Shown here: piece by piece, positions 1 to 13,289 of the stretch
Position numbering within the stretch: the stretch's first letter is position 1
Layout: the number at the start of each line of letters is the position of its first letter
From: Scylla paramamosain
Lineage: Eukaryota > Arthropoda > Malacostraca > Decapoda > Portunidae
NCBI RefSeq assembly: GCF_035594125.1
Contig: NC_087173.1
Span: 2,578,986-2,642,985, forward strand
Reading direction: 5' to 3'
Length of the DNA stretch: 64,000 nucleotides
Notes under the pieces: generated by a model
What the model was told of the DNA's origin: nothing
Databases searched by the model: none
What the model saw: the letters and a program-made list of their open reading frames with translations, nothing else
Translations under genes and position numbers: made by a program

Positions 1-83
<83 letters not shown>
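1..83. repeat. (AG)n microsatellite at window edge
   Basis: A perfect AG dinucleotide run begins at the first base, so its true left end is outside the window. Confidence 0.97.
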
Positions 84-85
<2 letters not shown>

Positions 86-131
86 CTTTACACAAATAGA
101 CATGAATAATAACATAGAAACATAACCTTAA

Positions 132-132
<1 letters not shown>

Positions 133-169
<37 letters not shown>
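133..169. repeat. (CA)n microsatellite
   Basis: A perfect CA run of about 18 units. It is followed by about 130 bp of unremarkable sequence before a purine-rich block. Confidence 0.95.
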
Positions 170-172
<3 letters not shown>

Positions 173-304
173 CCTCCCTAAGCTAGGCAAGTCTACACAC
201 TCAAGAGCTCCGCCGTCAGGTAAATTTCAGGTGAAAGGGCATATTGTTTACTTACGGCTTTCGCTTCACTGCCTCGCAAACCCACCAACGCTGAAGGCTG
301 AGTT

Positions 305-619
305 AAAATGGAGGAGGAAGAGGAGGAGGAGGAGGAGGAGGACGAGGACTGAAGAAGGAAAGGAGGTGGAAGAATGTGTTAGCCAAAGGGTGGTGAGGAG
401 AAAGACGAGGATGAGGAAGAGGAAGTGGAGAAGAGGGATAAAGAGAAGGATGAAGGAACAAAGGAAGTGGAAGAATGTATTAAGTATGGCGGTGGTGGTG
501 AGGAGGAGTTAAAGTGGATGGTAAGAGGGAGTAGGAAGAGGAATAAAGACAAAGGTGATAATGATGAAGGTAGCGGTGGTGGTGGTGGTGGTGGTGGTGG
601 TGGTGGTGGTGGTGGTGGT
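305..619. repeat. GGA/GAAG polypurine block ending in (GGT)15
   Basis: The + strand is almost pure A/G with GGA and GAAG words from about 305 to 570. At 575-619 it becomes a clean GGT run. Open frames here encode only Arg/Glu/Lys- or Gly-rich low-complexity peptides and are not genes. Confidence 0.9.
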
Positions 620-763
620 AAGTGTTGTTATTATGTTATTAGCGGTGGTGATTGTGGAGTGGTGTGGAGGGGCGGACAGGTGGAACAAGGCGAGGGGGAG
701 ATGGAAGAGAAAGAAAAGAATACCATCTGAAATGTTCCGCATGGCCTGAAAACTTGTTACTTC

Positions 764-765
<2 letters not shown>

Positions 766-834
<69 letters not shown>
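766..834. repeat. (GA)n microsatellite
   Basis: A perfect GA run of about 34 units. Confidence 0.97.
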
Positions 835-838
<4 letters not shown>

Positions 839-1607
839 CGGTACATAACTAAATAATTACTCGCTGTCTCCCAAAACATATTTCCAGAGTAATTTCGTTC
901 CTTCTCGTTCTATTTACTAATGCAACGGGTAACTTCTACGCTCGTTCCTTCATCCCTTTCACAGATAAGCCTGAAAACTTTATTGTTTTTCCTCTTTCCC
1001 TCACCTTCGTATGACTTCAACACTTTAGGAGATTAACACCCAAGTATACACATTTCATTCTTTTCTGAAGTCTTCTGTTGTTGCTTGTAAGAAGTTAATG
1101 GCCTTTTTTTTCATTGTTTGTTCACTATTATAGTTTATGTGCTTAACTGCTTAAAGAGGATTTTTCAGTCTACTTTCTTTGGCAAATGTTTCTTTTAGAT
1201 GTATTGTTAATCAGGATAAGAAATACCACTAATAGAATATAGCTTCCCATTTACATAAAATCTAATCCTATTCCTTATTTCTTTCCTCTAACAAGTAAAC
1301 AGAAAGCCAGGAAACACCACTCCTGTGACTCTTAAAACAACTCTGTACACTAAACTAATCAACACTACCTCATTCTTCCCTTCATAAACATATAAAACCA
1401 TGACACAACACAAAGTTACACAAACCAAAGCGAAGAACTGCACGCTCATTTATCAACACGCACAGACAGGAGGCCCCGCTGCGAGTATTGGTGCAAAGGA
1501 CAACCAGCACACTCGGATGTTGACACACAAGTCGATTAAACAGCGCTAGAGAAGCAGTCGATACTCCTTAAAGGTATTGGTAAACTCAAGGCCGATACAA
1601 TGTGGTG
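835..1607. other. AT-rich single-copy sequence, nothing recognised
   Basis: Mixed AT-rich sequence with no convincing ORF, splice-site pair, RNA gene or internal repeat that I can see. Confidence 0.5.
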
Positions 1608-1766
1608 ATGTATCGCACAACAATTTAGTCTTTCTCTCTTTCTCTGATTCTCTGTTTTATTTCTTTTCCTTCTCTTTCCCATCCCCTCCATTCATTCCCT
1701 TCCTTCCTACTTCTTCTATTTTCTTTCTTTTCATCTCTTTTTCCAATCCGTTTCTTAGTTTTCTGG

Positions 1767-1855
<89 letters not shown>
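1608..1855. repeat. polypyrimidine tract with (TC)n core
   Basis: The + strand is C/T-rich from about 1620 and turns into a perfect TC run at 1768-1855. Adjacent imperfect TTCCTT words suggest the tract is older than the clean core. Confidence 0.93.
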
Positions 1856-1857
<2 letters not shown>

Positions 1858-1956
1858 AATTAATTACAAGTGAATTCCAAGGTACAGTTCTTTACAGTCG
1901 GAGTATTTATTCCACCCAAACATTCTTCCTTCAACCTCCAATACTTGAATGCTGAG

Positions 1957-2039
1957 AATACCTGGGGGAGGAATACTTGATTGTCTACCTGCGTCACCTG
2001 AATTACCTGTGGCCAAACCAATTCTACTTCGAGGAGAGG
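1957..2039 (+). other. candidate short exon (unproven)
   Basis: The sequence shows a pyrimidine-rich stretch (from about 1921), an AG at 1955-1956, then 83 bases, then a consensus-like donor (AGAGG followed by GTGAGT, GT at 2040-2041). One frame gives 27 stop-free codons. The peptide begins YLGEEYLIVYLRHLN, continues through LWPNQF and ends YFEER, with a natural-looking mix of aromatic and charged residues. Against it: a second frame is also open, the ACCTG word repeated four times creates much of the pattern, and I recognise no family. No partner exon was found in the window. Treat it as a low-confidence exon candidate only. Confidence 0.2.
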
Positions 2040-2040
2040 G

Positions 2041-2541
<501 letters not shown>

Positions 2542-2639
2542 CAGCCATCGTCTTGACAGGCAATCTCCATCACTGCATGAACGAAAAACAAAGGACAGCA
2601 ACAGAGGCAGTGTGGAGGACCCTGCCTTACCATTGCCAT

Positions 2640-3330
2640 GTCACCCTTCCCTCCCCTCGCCTTCCCTGCCCAAACCTTGATGCCTCATACATGTGCTTTG
2701 CCTCTCCTCTCACTTTCCTTCCCCTCACATATTTCTCTAGTTCTCATCCCTCACTCTATTTCTCTCTATACCTTTACTTTCACTCTCCCTTCACTTTCCT
2801 CCCTTCACCTATTCCATATTTCACTATCCATCACTATTTAAATTTACTGCCCCTCTGTAACCCTTTCCACAGCCTCCTCCTTCATTCCCATCCCTCCACT
2901 TACCTTTCCCTTCCCTTCAAAATCTTCTCCTACCTTCTCTTCACCTCATGCCTTCCTTGATGCCTTGTTTCACCTCCACAACCCTTCTCCTTCTTCTCTT
3001 CCTTTTCCTACGCCTTCATTTCCCTTCCTCTTCCTTTCCTTCAGAGACTTCTACCTTCTCTTAGCCTCGTCCTTCCTTGATGCCTTCTACAATCCTCCCT
3101 TCTCCTCCTCCTACCACCAAACCACTTCCTTTCCTCTTCCCTGTACAATCTCCTCCTACTTTCTCTTCACCTTATGCCTCCCTGATGCCTTCTTCCCCTT
3201 CTATAATCCTCCTCATTCTTCTCCTCCTCCTCCTTCTCTTCTCACCACTCGACCACCTTCCCTTTCACCTCAACACCCCTCTCACTCCTCGGCACTCCGG
3301 CTCCCTTTCATAAGTCTTTCAGCATCGTTC
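2640..3330. repeat. pyrimidine-rich degenerate minisatellite, ~105-120 bp unit
   Basis: C/T-rich block in which a recognisable segment (ACCTTCTCTT, then TGCCTTCCTTGATGCCTT) recurs near 2931, 3051 and 3156. This indicates at least three diverged tandem units of roughly 105-120 bp. Earlier sequence to 2640 is compositionally the same but too diverged to phase. Overlapping ORFs are Ser/Pro/Phe-rich read-through. Confidence 0.65.
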
Positions 3331-3569
3331 TACACACACGTTCTCCCACTGAGCGTCTCCCGGTGTGGCAGTAAAAGAACGGAGGGGAAAAGAAAATGAG
3401 AGAGAGAGAGAGAAAAAAAAAAACTTCCTCGCCACGTCTATCCTCCCGCTGCGCTGAGTTGACCTAAATCAGCTGACTTCAACTCAATTTCAGCGCGCAG
3501 TGTGGTCTCAACAGCTGTCGGAGCGCGCGCACACACACACTCACAACCAGATTAACTTTTCTCTCCCCT
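3331..3569. other. short single-copy segment with GA and CA stubs
   Basis: Contains a short GA run followed by poly(A) near 3398-3423 and a GCGC/CA stub near 3525-3541. No gene is seen. Confidence 0.5.
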
Positions 3570-4090
3570 GCTTTGCCGCACTGGTGAGGAGAGGAAAGAG
3601 GAAGGATCAAAGGGGGGAGAGCAGGAAGGGAGAGGGATACCTAAGAGGAAGGATCGTAGGGGAGGAGACCAAGAAGGGAGAGGAGAGGATAGAGGGAGAG
3701 GAAGGAAGGATTTGAGGGGAGGGAAAGGTGACGTACGTGAAAGTACAGGGAGGGACTTAAGAACAGAGGGATAGATCAAGAGATATAAGGGAAGAGGAGA
3801 CAGAGGGGAAATGAAAGGTAGGAAGACAAAGAAGGCAACTGCAGATATGAAAGATCGTAAAAGAGAAAGGACGGGAAACAGTGCGGAAGACGATAAGAGA
3901 AAATTCAAGAAAGGCAGGAAATGAAGAAATGGAAAGGTAAAAGGAGCAAGGAAGTATAATTGATGACAGGAAGGAAGAAGGAGAGAAGAGAGAAAGAAAA
4001 AAAGAAGAATAAGACGAAATAAAGAAACACAAAGGAAATAAGAGCAAGGAAACATAATAGATGACAGGAAGGAGAAGGAGAAGAACAAGA
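3570..4090. repeat. polypurine tract with tandem sub-repeats
   Basis: About 520 bp of strongly A/G-biased + strand. Words such as GAGGAAGGATC recur near 3598 and 3650. The segment GAGCAAGGAA...GATGACAGGAAGGA occurs near 3945 and again near 4040, about 95 bp apart. Long Leu/Ser/Phe ORFs on the - strand are compositional. Confidence 0.75.
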
Positions 4091-4369
4091 CAACATTACA
4101 AGACTCCTCGCCTCGACTGTCTTACATCTCTCGCGTTAGATTTAATAGTGCAGCTTATCGCACACTGCCGCGTGGAAATGAAGAAGACTAAAGCCGTTCT
4201 TTTTCCCTGTGCGCCTGTATCTCATTAAAATGTGAAGGAGATTGACCAAAGACACACACAAAAAAAAGATGAAAAAAAAAACTTAATTAATACTCTCCCA
4301 AAACTGCAGTAAAAAAATTGTTTACCACGACACAACTGATAATTACTCGAATATATCCTTACAAAAATT

Positions 4370-5040
4370 ACGTTACTGTTTTTTCGTTCTTATTCTTTAT
4401 CACTCAGGCCAGAATAGAAGCCATCCACACACGCTGAGCATCTAAAAAAAACTCGACTAAAAAACTGACTGTGATACGTCATTCCTCGCTGAAAGACATT
4501 GCTGTTTAATGTTTCTCACCTACAAGCATGTCTTTCAGAAGCGCTTGAATAAATAACGTTACTGTTCTTTCTTTCTACATTTAAGTCACAAACAAGATGG
4601 AAGACAATGAGAAGTGCTTACATAAATAATATTAATGCTTTTCTTTTTATATTTCTTTAGCCCACAAACAAGCTATTGAAAAGTGTTCAGATAAATAATG
4701 TCACTGTTTTTTTTTTCTTTTCACACATTTTAAATCACATTCAGAAGCGTTCGGATAACTAATGTTCCCGATTTCCTTTTTACACTTTTTAAGCAATAAA
4801 CAACCCACACAAAAAACACTCAGACAAATAATGCAACGGTTCTTTCTTTTTTCACACATTTTAACTCACAAACAAGCCAGTGAGAAGCTTTACGATGAAA
4901 AAAAAGTTACTGCTCTCATTTTTTTAGACTTAAGCTATAAACAAACCACTCAAAAGAACCCGGATGAGTTATGTAACCATTTTCTTTTTTCCACAGATTT
5001 CAAGACACAAAGAAGCCATTCATAAGTGTTCACTGTAAGT
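4370..5040. repeat. degenerate minisatellite, ~70 bp unit, about 9 copies
   Basis: An anchor like CACAAACAAGCCA followed by GAAGTGTTCRGATAAATAATGT and a T-rich run recurs near 4402, 4516, 4586, 4660, 4731, 4790, 4864, 4934 and 5003. Most spacings are 69-74 bp. Copies are strongly diverged, so the array is old. It has no coding appearance. Confidence 0.8.
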
Positions 5041-5248
5041 CTAAACGCAGATTTGCCATTTGTCTTCAGTCCCCGGAGCGAGTGAGCGGGCCGAGCTAGA
5101 CTGCAAACGGGCGTCCCGGGAACAAATTGGTCTCGCCCACTGTAATGTTCTCGCGTGAGTGTATCAGTGGGTGTCTGGCGATGCTCAGGCGTTGGGGTAC
5201 CAGCTGTTTCTTACCAAAGTGTTCAGGCGCAGCTGTGATTTTCCTGCT

Positions 5249-5250
<2 letters not shown>
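5041..5250. other. GC-richer single-copy patch, nothing recognised
   Basis: Contains a GC-rich stretch (near 5070-5120, with GAGCGGGCCGAG and GGGCGTCCCGGG). No ORF, RNA or repeat was identified. Confidence 0.4.
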
Positions 5251-5326
<76 letters not shown>

Positions 5327-5342
5327 AACCCCCCCCCCCCCC
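5251..5342. repeat. (CA)n followed by C14 homopolymer
   Basis: A CA run at 5251-5324 is followed after four bases by 14 consecutive C (5329-5342) and more CA-rich sequence. Confidence 0.97.
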
Positions 5343-5502
5343 AAACACACATAAACACATACACACAAGCACACGTAGTTTAGTTTATCGAGCAAAAAAT
5401 ACGTAATTTCAATGTGATGCAAGATAAATAGCAATTTTAAAGAGTGTTTAATTACAAAGGAAACAATACACTGCTGCTATTAATCCAAAGTATTGCTAAA
5501 TC

Positions 5503-5504
<2 letters not shown>

Positions 5505-5579
<75 letters not shown>
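5505..5579. repeat. (CT)n microsatellite
   Basis: A perfect CT run of about 37 units. Confidence 0.97.
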
Positions 5580-5584
<5 letters not shown>

Positions 5585-5699
5585 GGGTGAACAAACCTAC
5601 GTAAGCTGCGACGAGGGAAGCGATTACGAGGATTCTGCTTCTTTATAATCTTTTTTATAATCTAATTTCCGTTTTCGACGTCTGGAATGGAGGCGCTGA

Positions 5700-6240
<541 letters not shown>

Positions 6241-6288
6241 ATAATAAAAGGAGAGAAAAGGATAAAAGACAGAAGGTGAATAGTAACA

Positions 6289-6289
<1 letters not shown>

Positions 6290-6379
<90 letters not shown>
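6290..6379. repeat. (AAT)n microsatellite
   Basis: About 30 AAT units with one AAC interruption. Confidence 0.97.
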
Positions 6380-6381
<2 letters not shown>

Positions 6382-6555
6382 TCGATTACACGGGTGATTT
6401 ATATTGAACGTTTCCGTCATTTTATCAACATTTGTTTTATGATTGCTTTTGTGTTTATCTTCATTATTTTTCACCATTTTTGCAAACTTTTCTTCGCGTT
6501 TTACATTTTGCGGACACATTTCACAACTATTTGCATTTATTATACACGCAAAAGG

Positions 6556-6559
<4 letters not shown>

Positions 6560-6634
<75 letters not shown>
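6560..6634. repeat. (GA)n microsatellite
   Basis: A perfect GA run of about 37 units. Confidence 0.97.
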
Positions 6635-6636
<2 letters not shown>

Positions 6637-6752
6637 GCTAAGTGGATTTTATGTGGTCAATTGCAACTCTGAACAGAATTTACCAAACGTTCACAGAGCA
6701 CACCAAAGCCCCGTGACAATGGCTGTGTAGGTATTAATGTGCACATAGCATG

Positions 6753-7230
<478 letters not shown>

Positions 7231-7339
7231 GGAGACAGCGGTGCAATTTAATACATACGACTTCCCTCATTTTCAAGTTTGGGTTAACTTGACGCAACTT
7301 ACTGGTGCATAACTTTGTCGCTGTGAGATACAAGAAATC

Positions 7340-8130
7340 GGGTCCGCTTGCCTTGCCCTTCCTGCACGACCAACACGAGACAGCCGCTATTGTTACATTT
7401 CAAAGGCCACAAAGATGATTATTTGGTTTGTCAAGGGTGTTTTTCGTCATCCTTGCCAAACTATCAATAGATGAATTACTCTCTTCCTTTAAGTTCAATA
7501 GACGAAGCTTTGTTCTTTCAGAGGCCATAAAGATCAGTTTGTCATTGTGTTTTTAGTTCTGTGATGCCTTACCCTTCCTACACGATCAACACACGGAGAT
7601 GATGTTGCTACACGCTTTGTTCGCTCATCAGGAGAGTTTTCAAAGGTTACTGAGATGATAAGGATTTGATATTGTTTTTTATTCTCTCTCTCATTATGAC
7701 ACATGATCCAATAGAAGCCTTGCTCTTCCTACACCAGTAAAAGACGAAGGCGGGTATTGTTCACTTTGTTCTCTCATCAGTTTTCAAAGGCCAAGGAGGT
7801 GATAAGTCGGTTTAATATTCTTTTTCCTTATGGAGCAAAATCTTAGTCAAACAATTACTAGATGGATTGCTCTCTTTCATACACGAGCAACAGACGGAGG
7901 GCGGTATTGTTGCACGCTATATTCTCTCACTAAGACAAATTTCTAAGGCCATAAAGCTGATTATTTGTTTTGTCAAGGGTATTTTTCCTTCCATGATGCA
8001 GGTTCCTTGTCAAACTATCACTTTACGACCGACAGATGGAAGGCAGCATTGTTCCTCGCCTCGTTTTCTCCCACAACAAATTTCAAGGACAAAGAGATGA
8101 TTATACGGTTTCTCATGGGTGTTCTTCCCT
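7340..8130. repeat. degenerate tandem array, ~150 bp unit, about 5-6 copies
   Basis: Three landmarks recur in order: TGCCTTRCCCTTCCTACACGA, then a segment ending TTCTCTCATCA, then TTTTCAAAGGCCACAAAGATGAT plus TTTGTCAAGGGT. They appear near 7349, 7561, 7720, 7866 and 8020, with a partial unit near 7490. Spacing is about 150-160 bp. The TTTTCAAAGG...GATGATTA segment resembles the interior of the MITE-like family at 14.8 kb, which suggests a shared origin. Confidence 0.7.
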
Positions 8131-8599
8131 CGTTATTTCGATAAAGAATCAACACAACTTTCAAATAACAAATAACGAAACTTTCACCCAACACAAATGT
8201 TTATATGACGGGTATTTAGATTTCAGTAAATAATGTAATTTTCAATTAGCGCAATGTATGTAATCATTATCCACAGTATTTGTTTATATGGCACAGAAAT
8301 ACTGTAACTAAGTGAAAAGTAAACACAATTCCCCCAACACAGTATAAGTAAAGTATAATACATAGTACTGCACACACACCTTGCACCTCTCGGCGAATGT
8401 AAAATGTATTCGACTACTCTCCGTTCTCTTACAATTTCACCGTAAGAGAATAGAGGAGACAAATTTATGAGACTACGTGTTCTACCTTCCGTCTCACACT
8501 CAACTCTCGAGAGACAGCCATTCATCCTGTTCCTGTCGCTGCTATGACGCATTCCTTTCTTTTCACGGCGCAACAGACACACGTAATTATATTTTAGTA
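8131..8599. other. AT-rich single-copy sequence
   Basis: No repeat or RNA gene was recognised. A 119-codon frame on the - strand (8223-8582) has no recognisable domain or favourable composition and is left unannotated. Confidence 0.45.
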
Positions 8600-9223
8600 A
8601 AGAAAGCGAGACGGAACGCGCACCATAATCTCAGTTGCATTACGTCCCTTTCCTGAGTAGGGATAAATCTAATTTGATAGTTTGGGAAACTCACCTCACT
8701 ACCCTCCAGTTAACTTCAGTCACTTCGTTTTCACTCGGTCCGGAACACCTGACGTCACCTCACGTTGCACGGCTGCACCTCACTTCACCTGACTTACTCC
8801 GCCGCTACCCGACTTACAGTACGCGAACAAAACTCTCTTTGCTTTAATCACTCGCTCAACATCACTCGTTACCTGGCGTGGGGTTTTGAGGCACCTGTCC
8901 CTTCACTACAGGTGCGCGGCGAACAGACTTCCGTGGGAATAAATGACGGGGAACCACGAAAGTGTGAGTCATAATTTCTTTCCGCTTTATTACTTAATAC
9001 GATTTGATAGCGTAATTTTTTTCTTCTCTCGGCATTTTTCCCTGAACGTCACGCGTTGAAGGAATTAAGATGTTAACATTTTTCACTGTTTTTCACTCCC
9101 GCGTCGTGTTTGGAGTGATATTCTGGTTATGGATGGCGTGAGCGGAACAAGACCCGTAACTCACCTGCCGCGGCGCAACCTTCACGCCGCTGATGAGGAC
9201 TAATTACTCCCTCAGGCGATTAC

Positions 9224-9228
<5 letters not shown>
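8600..9228. other. CpG-bearing single-copy patch with CRE site
   Basis: More CpG than its surroundings. It holds a perfect TGACGTCA palindrome at 8750-8757 and several ACCTG/CACCTG words. It could be a promoter or enhancer, but no transcript start or adjacent exon can be shown. Confidence 0.3.
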
Positions 9229-9305
<77 letters not shown>

Positions 9306-9406
9306 CTTTATTTTGTTGTTATGTCGAAATTCAATCCATTAATCAGTCATTCAACTAATTATTAATCTAATCAATCAGTCCATAATTTATTCAATCAGTT
9401 ATTCAT

Positions 9407-9483
<77 letters not shown>
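9229..9483. repeat. two (CT)n tracts
   Basis: CT runs at 9229-9302 and 9411-9483 are separated by AT-rich sequence in which the word CAATCAGT/TAATCA recurs. Confidence 0.95.
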
Positions 9484-9921
<438 letters not shown>

Positions 9922-10194
9922 TCTCCTCGTTCAATAGTTTCTTCTCACCTTATTTCTCTTCCATCACCTGTGTTTCTTTTCAAAGTTTGTAAAATTATTC
10001 AACTTATCTCTCCTGTTTGCGTCATTTCGTGTTTTCTTTTTACATTAGCTTCTTTTGCTTTTCCCTTTTATTTAACCGCCTCTTCTCGCCTTCACTCTGC
10101 ACCCTGATCGCGTCCATTCTGTTAAATTAATATTGTATCTTTTTCTTTTTCCCATGTGCCTCCTGCCGTCGCGTTCACGTATGGGAAACTTAAT

Positions 10195-10431
<237 letters not shown>

Positions 10432-10434
<3 letters not shown>

Positions 10435-11020
10435 GCTTTATGGAGTTTTAGCCAATTAAATTACAATCCATATAAAATACATAACTAATTTACCTTGCCT
10501 TTCCAAACGTCAAATTTAATGGCACAGGACTGGAGCCGCAACAGCAAAGTGACAGGAGTAAGTTACCTTTAAAAAATATCTCCGTGAACGAAAAAAAATA
10601 CAGGAGAGCATAAAACGATATTAAATAAAACTAGGGCGAAATAAAACTTACAAAATGCAAATCGGCTTAGGGCTCAGAGCCGCAAGTTTCCTCATAGATC
10701 TTATAACTTAGATCAGAAAGCAGATTCCTTGCGGCGCTGCTTTCCATTCTAAGTTGGGCCATAAACCCTCGCAAGAAAGGATTCTTCTCGCTCACGTGAA
10801 AAGACTCAGCGGGTTTAGGCAGACACAGAGACTCCGCCACAGCTCGTAGGACAAACATGCAAGACACGACGCAGATATGTTCCTGCTGTTGCCGCTGAAA
10901 ACACTGCTCAACCTCTTTCGCCTCAGTTTTGTCTTCCTTCCTCAGTGACTCGGATGACTTTCAGAACGCAGTGAAGTCTATCTACAATTTGTTTACCTTC
11001 TGATTTATATGGATTTTTCT
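10432..11020. other. single-copy sequence, nothing recognised
   Basis: No ORF, RNA gene or repeat was recognised. A 66-codon - strand frame at 10667-10867 has no known domain. Confidence 0.4.
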
Positions 11021-11210
11021 AAGATAAGAACACAAGAAAATGAGAGAAGCTGCAAGAAGCCATCAAGCCTACACGTGGCAGTCTCTGTAAGAGACATACC
11101 TACCTAGTTCCACCTTTTAGAATCGAATTTTGAATTTTTTTAAGAACCAGCAAACAAGAGAAGCAGCAAGAAGTCATCAGGCCTACACGTGGTAGTCCTA
11201 GGTTTCTGTT
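11021..11210 (-). mobile_element. two tandem 3'-tail fragments of LINE family B
   Basis: Read on the - strand, 11021-11115 contains GACTGCCACGTGTAGGCTTG, then GGCTTCTTGCAGCTTC and a TTCTTGTGTTCTTAT end. These landmarks match the 3' end of the element at 50936-51411. A second, more diverged copy of the same landmarks (CTACCACGTGTAGGCCTGA, GACTTCTTGCTGCTTC) sits at about 11142-11210 in the same orientation. Both lack coding sequence. Confidence 0.8.
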
Positions 11211-12186
11211 CAGGTAAGAGTGGACTATTACGCTATCATACATTACTACTACTACTACTATTAAAGCTCCTATTACTATTCTGACGACAAGAAACAGAAG
11301 AGCCGTAAACCAAGGGGTTCAGGAAGCGATGGGTAGATGCTCGATTTGTGGTGACCTGCTATTCAACTTTATGGTCTCACAGAAATTAACTTTACCCAAC
11401 GACTAGGATGTCAAAGTTACAACAGCCGCGTCGACAGAAAACGAAGGGCAGTCTACATATTACTCTCTTCCCGACTCACAATAAATTCTACGGTCTCACT
11501 ATGCCCAGTTTTATTTACTGACGAAAGACGAAAGAACACCTTGGTTTAGTACATTTACTTTTTTACATCCGTGGCACTTTAGGCTCTAAGGCAGAAATTT
11601 ACGAAGGGAGACCGAACTTTCGTGACGCTCAGGTTACCATTTAAGGTTAGCTGTTAAAATTAATTGAATCTACCGCCGCAACAAGAAGCACTATTAGGAA
11701 ACATCTCGAACACCGTCATCAGTTGGACAAATTCCCTATCGCAATAAATGTAAATGAGGGAGTACACGCTCATGCAGAAAAGAGTACAGTGGAAAGTAAA
11801 ATACTGTGCCGGTAAAACAAGTAAAACAAGGTAAGCGTTCGTGTCACCAGCATTACATTTTAAATTGTTCACCGCAGCACACGCCTCTCCCGCTGCACTA
11901 GAGGAGCAAACACGGTGTTGTGACGCTGGAAGTTTTGGCTCCACGTGCTTGTCAGTGTCCGCCTCCGGTAACTGAATAAATATATAAGTTCAATAACAGG
12001 AGGGAATGTTATGCCTCATCATGGGGGTAAAATTATCATTGCAACTGTTGATTATTGTTGTTGTTGTTGTTATCATTATCGTCACCATTATCATCACCAT
12101 CATCTTATTACATTATCATAACTAACCTACCATCATCACACATTTACAGCTATAAACAATAACATAAAGAACCCCCTTAAAGAAAT
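11211..12186. other. single-copy sequence with small CTA and TTG/ATC stubs
   Basis: Contains a short CTA run near 11247-11261 and a TTG/ATC cryptic trinucleotide zone near 12050-12120. A 94-codon - strand frame at 11660-11944 has no recognisable domain. Confidence 0.45.
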
Positions 12187-12243
12187 AATGTTAAAATCTA
12201 TTACATTGAAGCCGAACGGAATACCTGCATACACCAGTACCAT

Positions 12244-12465
12244 GAAAACCCTTGGCACCATGACGACCCTGAAGACCTTGAGAACCCTGAAACTAACGAC
12301 GCCAAGTCCCTCACCGTCCCTCACACACACACAGCGCCCACAGACACCACCACAACACCACCACGCCCATTCACACTTCCCCGTCCGCCCCCGCACCTCA
12401 AAACACGAGAAGCAGGAGCGAGAACCCCAAGAAAACCCCAAGAAAACCCCAAGAAAACGAGAAAA
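12244..12465. repeat. short local tandem repeats
   Basis: ACCCTGAAGACCTTGAGA-like units lie near 12265-12300. An 11-12-mer (CCCCAAGAAAA) is repeated about three times near 12424-12460. They fall inside a 201-codon frame that shows no domain and is judged spurious. Confidence 0.7.
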
Positions 12466-12539
12466 CCCAAACAAGGCACAGGTTAATTATCTAATGCACA
12501 CCTTTTTTTACACCTGCCTTTGTTTCCCACACCTCGTAA

Positions 12540-12680
12540 AGCGCGCGGTAATTAGGGAGTTTAATATTCGCGGGGACTCGGTCAGCCTCTCAGCGTCACT
12601 GCCCGGATGTATGACGTCATTAGGTCAAGTCTATTACGTCATAAAAGTCCCGGACACAAGCGGGGTCAGGTCATTTTGGG
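12540..12680. promoter_or_regulatory. candidate regulatory cluster (CRE and nuclear-receptor half-sites)
   Basis: Seen: a perfect CRE palindrome TGACGTCA at 12612-12619 (within ATGACGTCAT), a near-CRE TTACGTCA at 12634-12641, and AGGTCA half-sites at 12622-12627 and 12668-12673. Known: bZIP factors of the CREB/ATF group bind the former and nuclear receptors the latter. That this is a functional element is inference. No adjoining exon is visible. Confidence 0.3.
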
Positions 12681-12859
12681 AACTTTATATCTCTTTTTCT
12701 TTTCTTTCCTCTCTTGTTCTTTTGTTCGCGTCTATTCTCTCCACATTTCTCCTCTCCCAATGTACTGCAGGGTCGGGACGGGGCGGTCTTTAGTTTGGTT
12801 GGTTGGAGGGTTGGTCTCTGTCTCTCTCTGTCTGTCTTTCGAGGCCTGTCTGTCTACCT

Positions 12860-12861
<2 letters not shown>

Positions 12862-12942
<81 letters not shown>
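12862..12942. repeat. (TC)n microsatellite
   Basis: A perfect TC run of about 40 units, preceded by imperfect TCTG words. Confidence 0.97.
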
Positions 12943-12946
<4 letters not shown>

Positions 12947-13200
12947 ATATTTAAACTCTAAAACTATGTATATCAAAACTACCTGCATTATGACTATCAA
13001 AATGCAAAACAACTAAATAAAAAAACAACATTGTCTGTAATAAAGCGATCTATATTAAAACTATGAAAATTAAAGCTATAAATACCAAACTACAAATGTT
13101 AGTCCTGTCTATATTTAAACTACTTAAATTAAAACTATTCATAATTAATATCATAACACTGAAAAATTCACAAATACTTCTGCTAAAAATACGTTTCACC
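12943..13200. repeat. AT-rich degenerate short tandem repeat
   Basis: Words like TATATTAAAACTATGAAAATTAAA recur irregularly at about 13050-13145, with relics back to 12950. The unit is short (roughly 15-35 bp) and poorly conserved. Confidence 0.5.
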
Positions 13201-13289
13201 TTGACAAAACTTAATTCAGTCCTTTACTTTGTCTGCTCCGCTTCCCACGAGCACGATTAAAGAGAGGAGACACAATAAGAGATAAAAAT

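Noticed and set aside
8223..8582. 119-codon - strand frame
   Set aside because: AT-rich, no domain, no splice or promoter context. Within chance length for a window of this size.
12188..12793. 201-codon + strand frame
   Set aside because: It crosses short tandem repeats, a regulatory-like patch and a pyrimidine tract, has no recognisable domain and no consistent codon bias.
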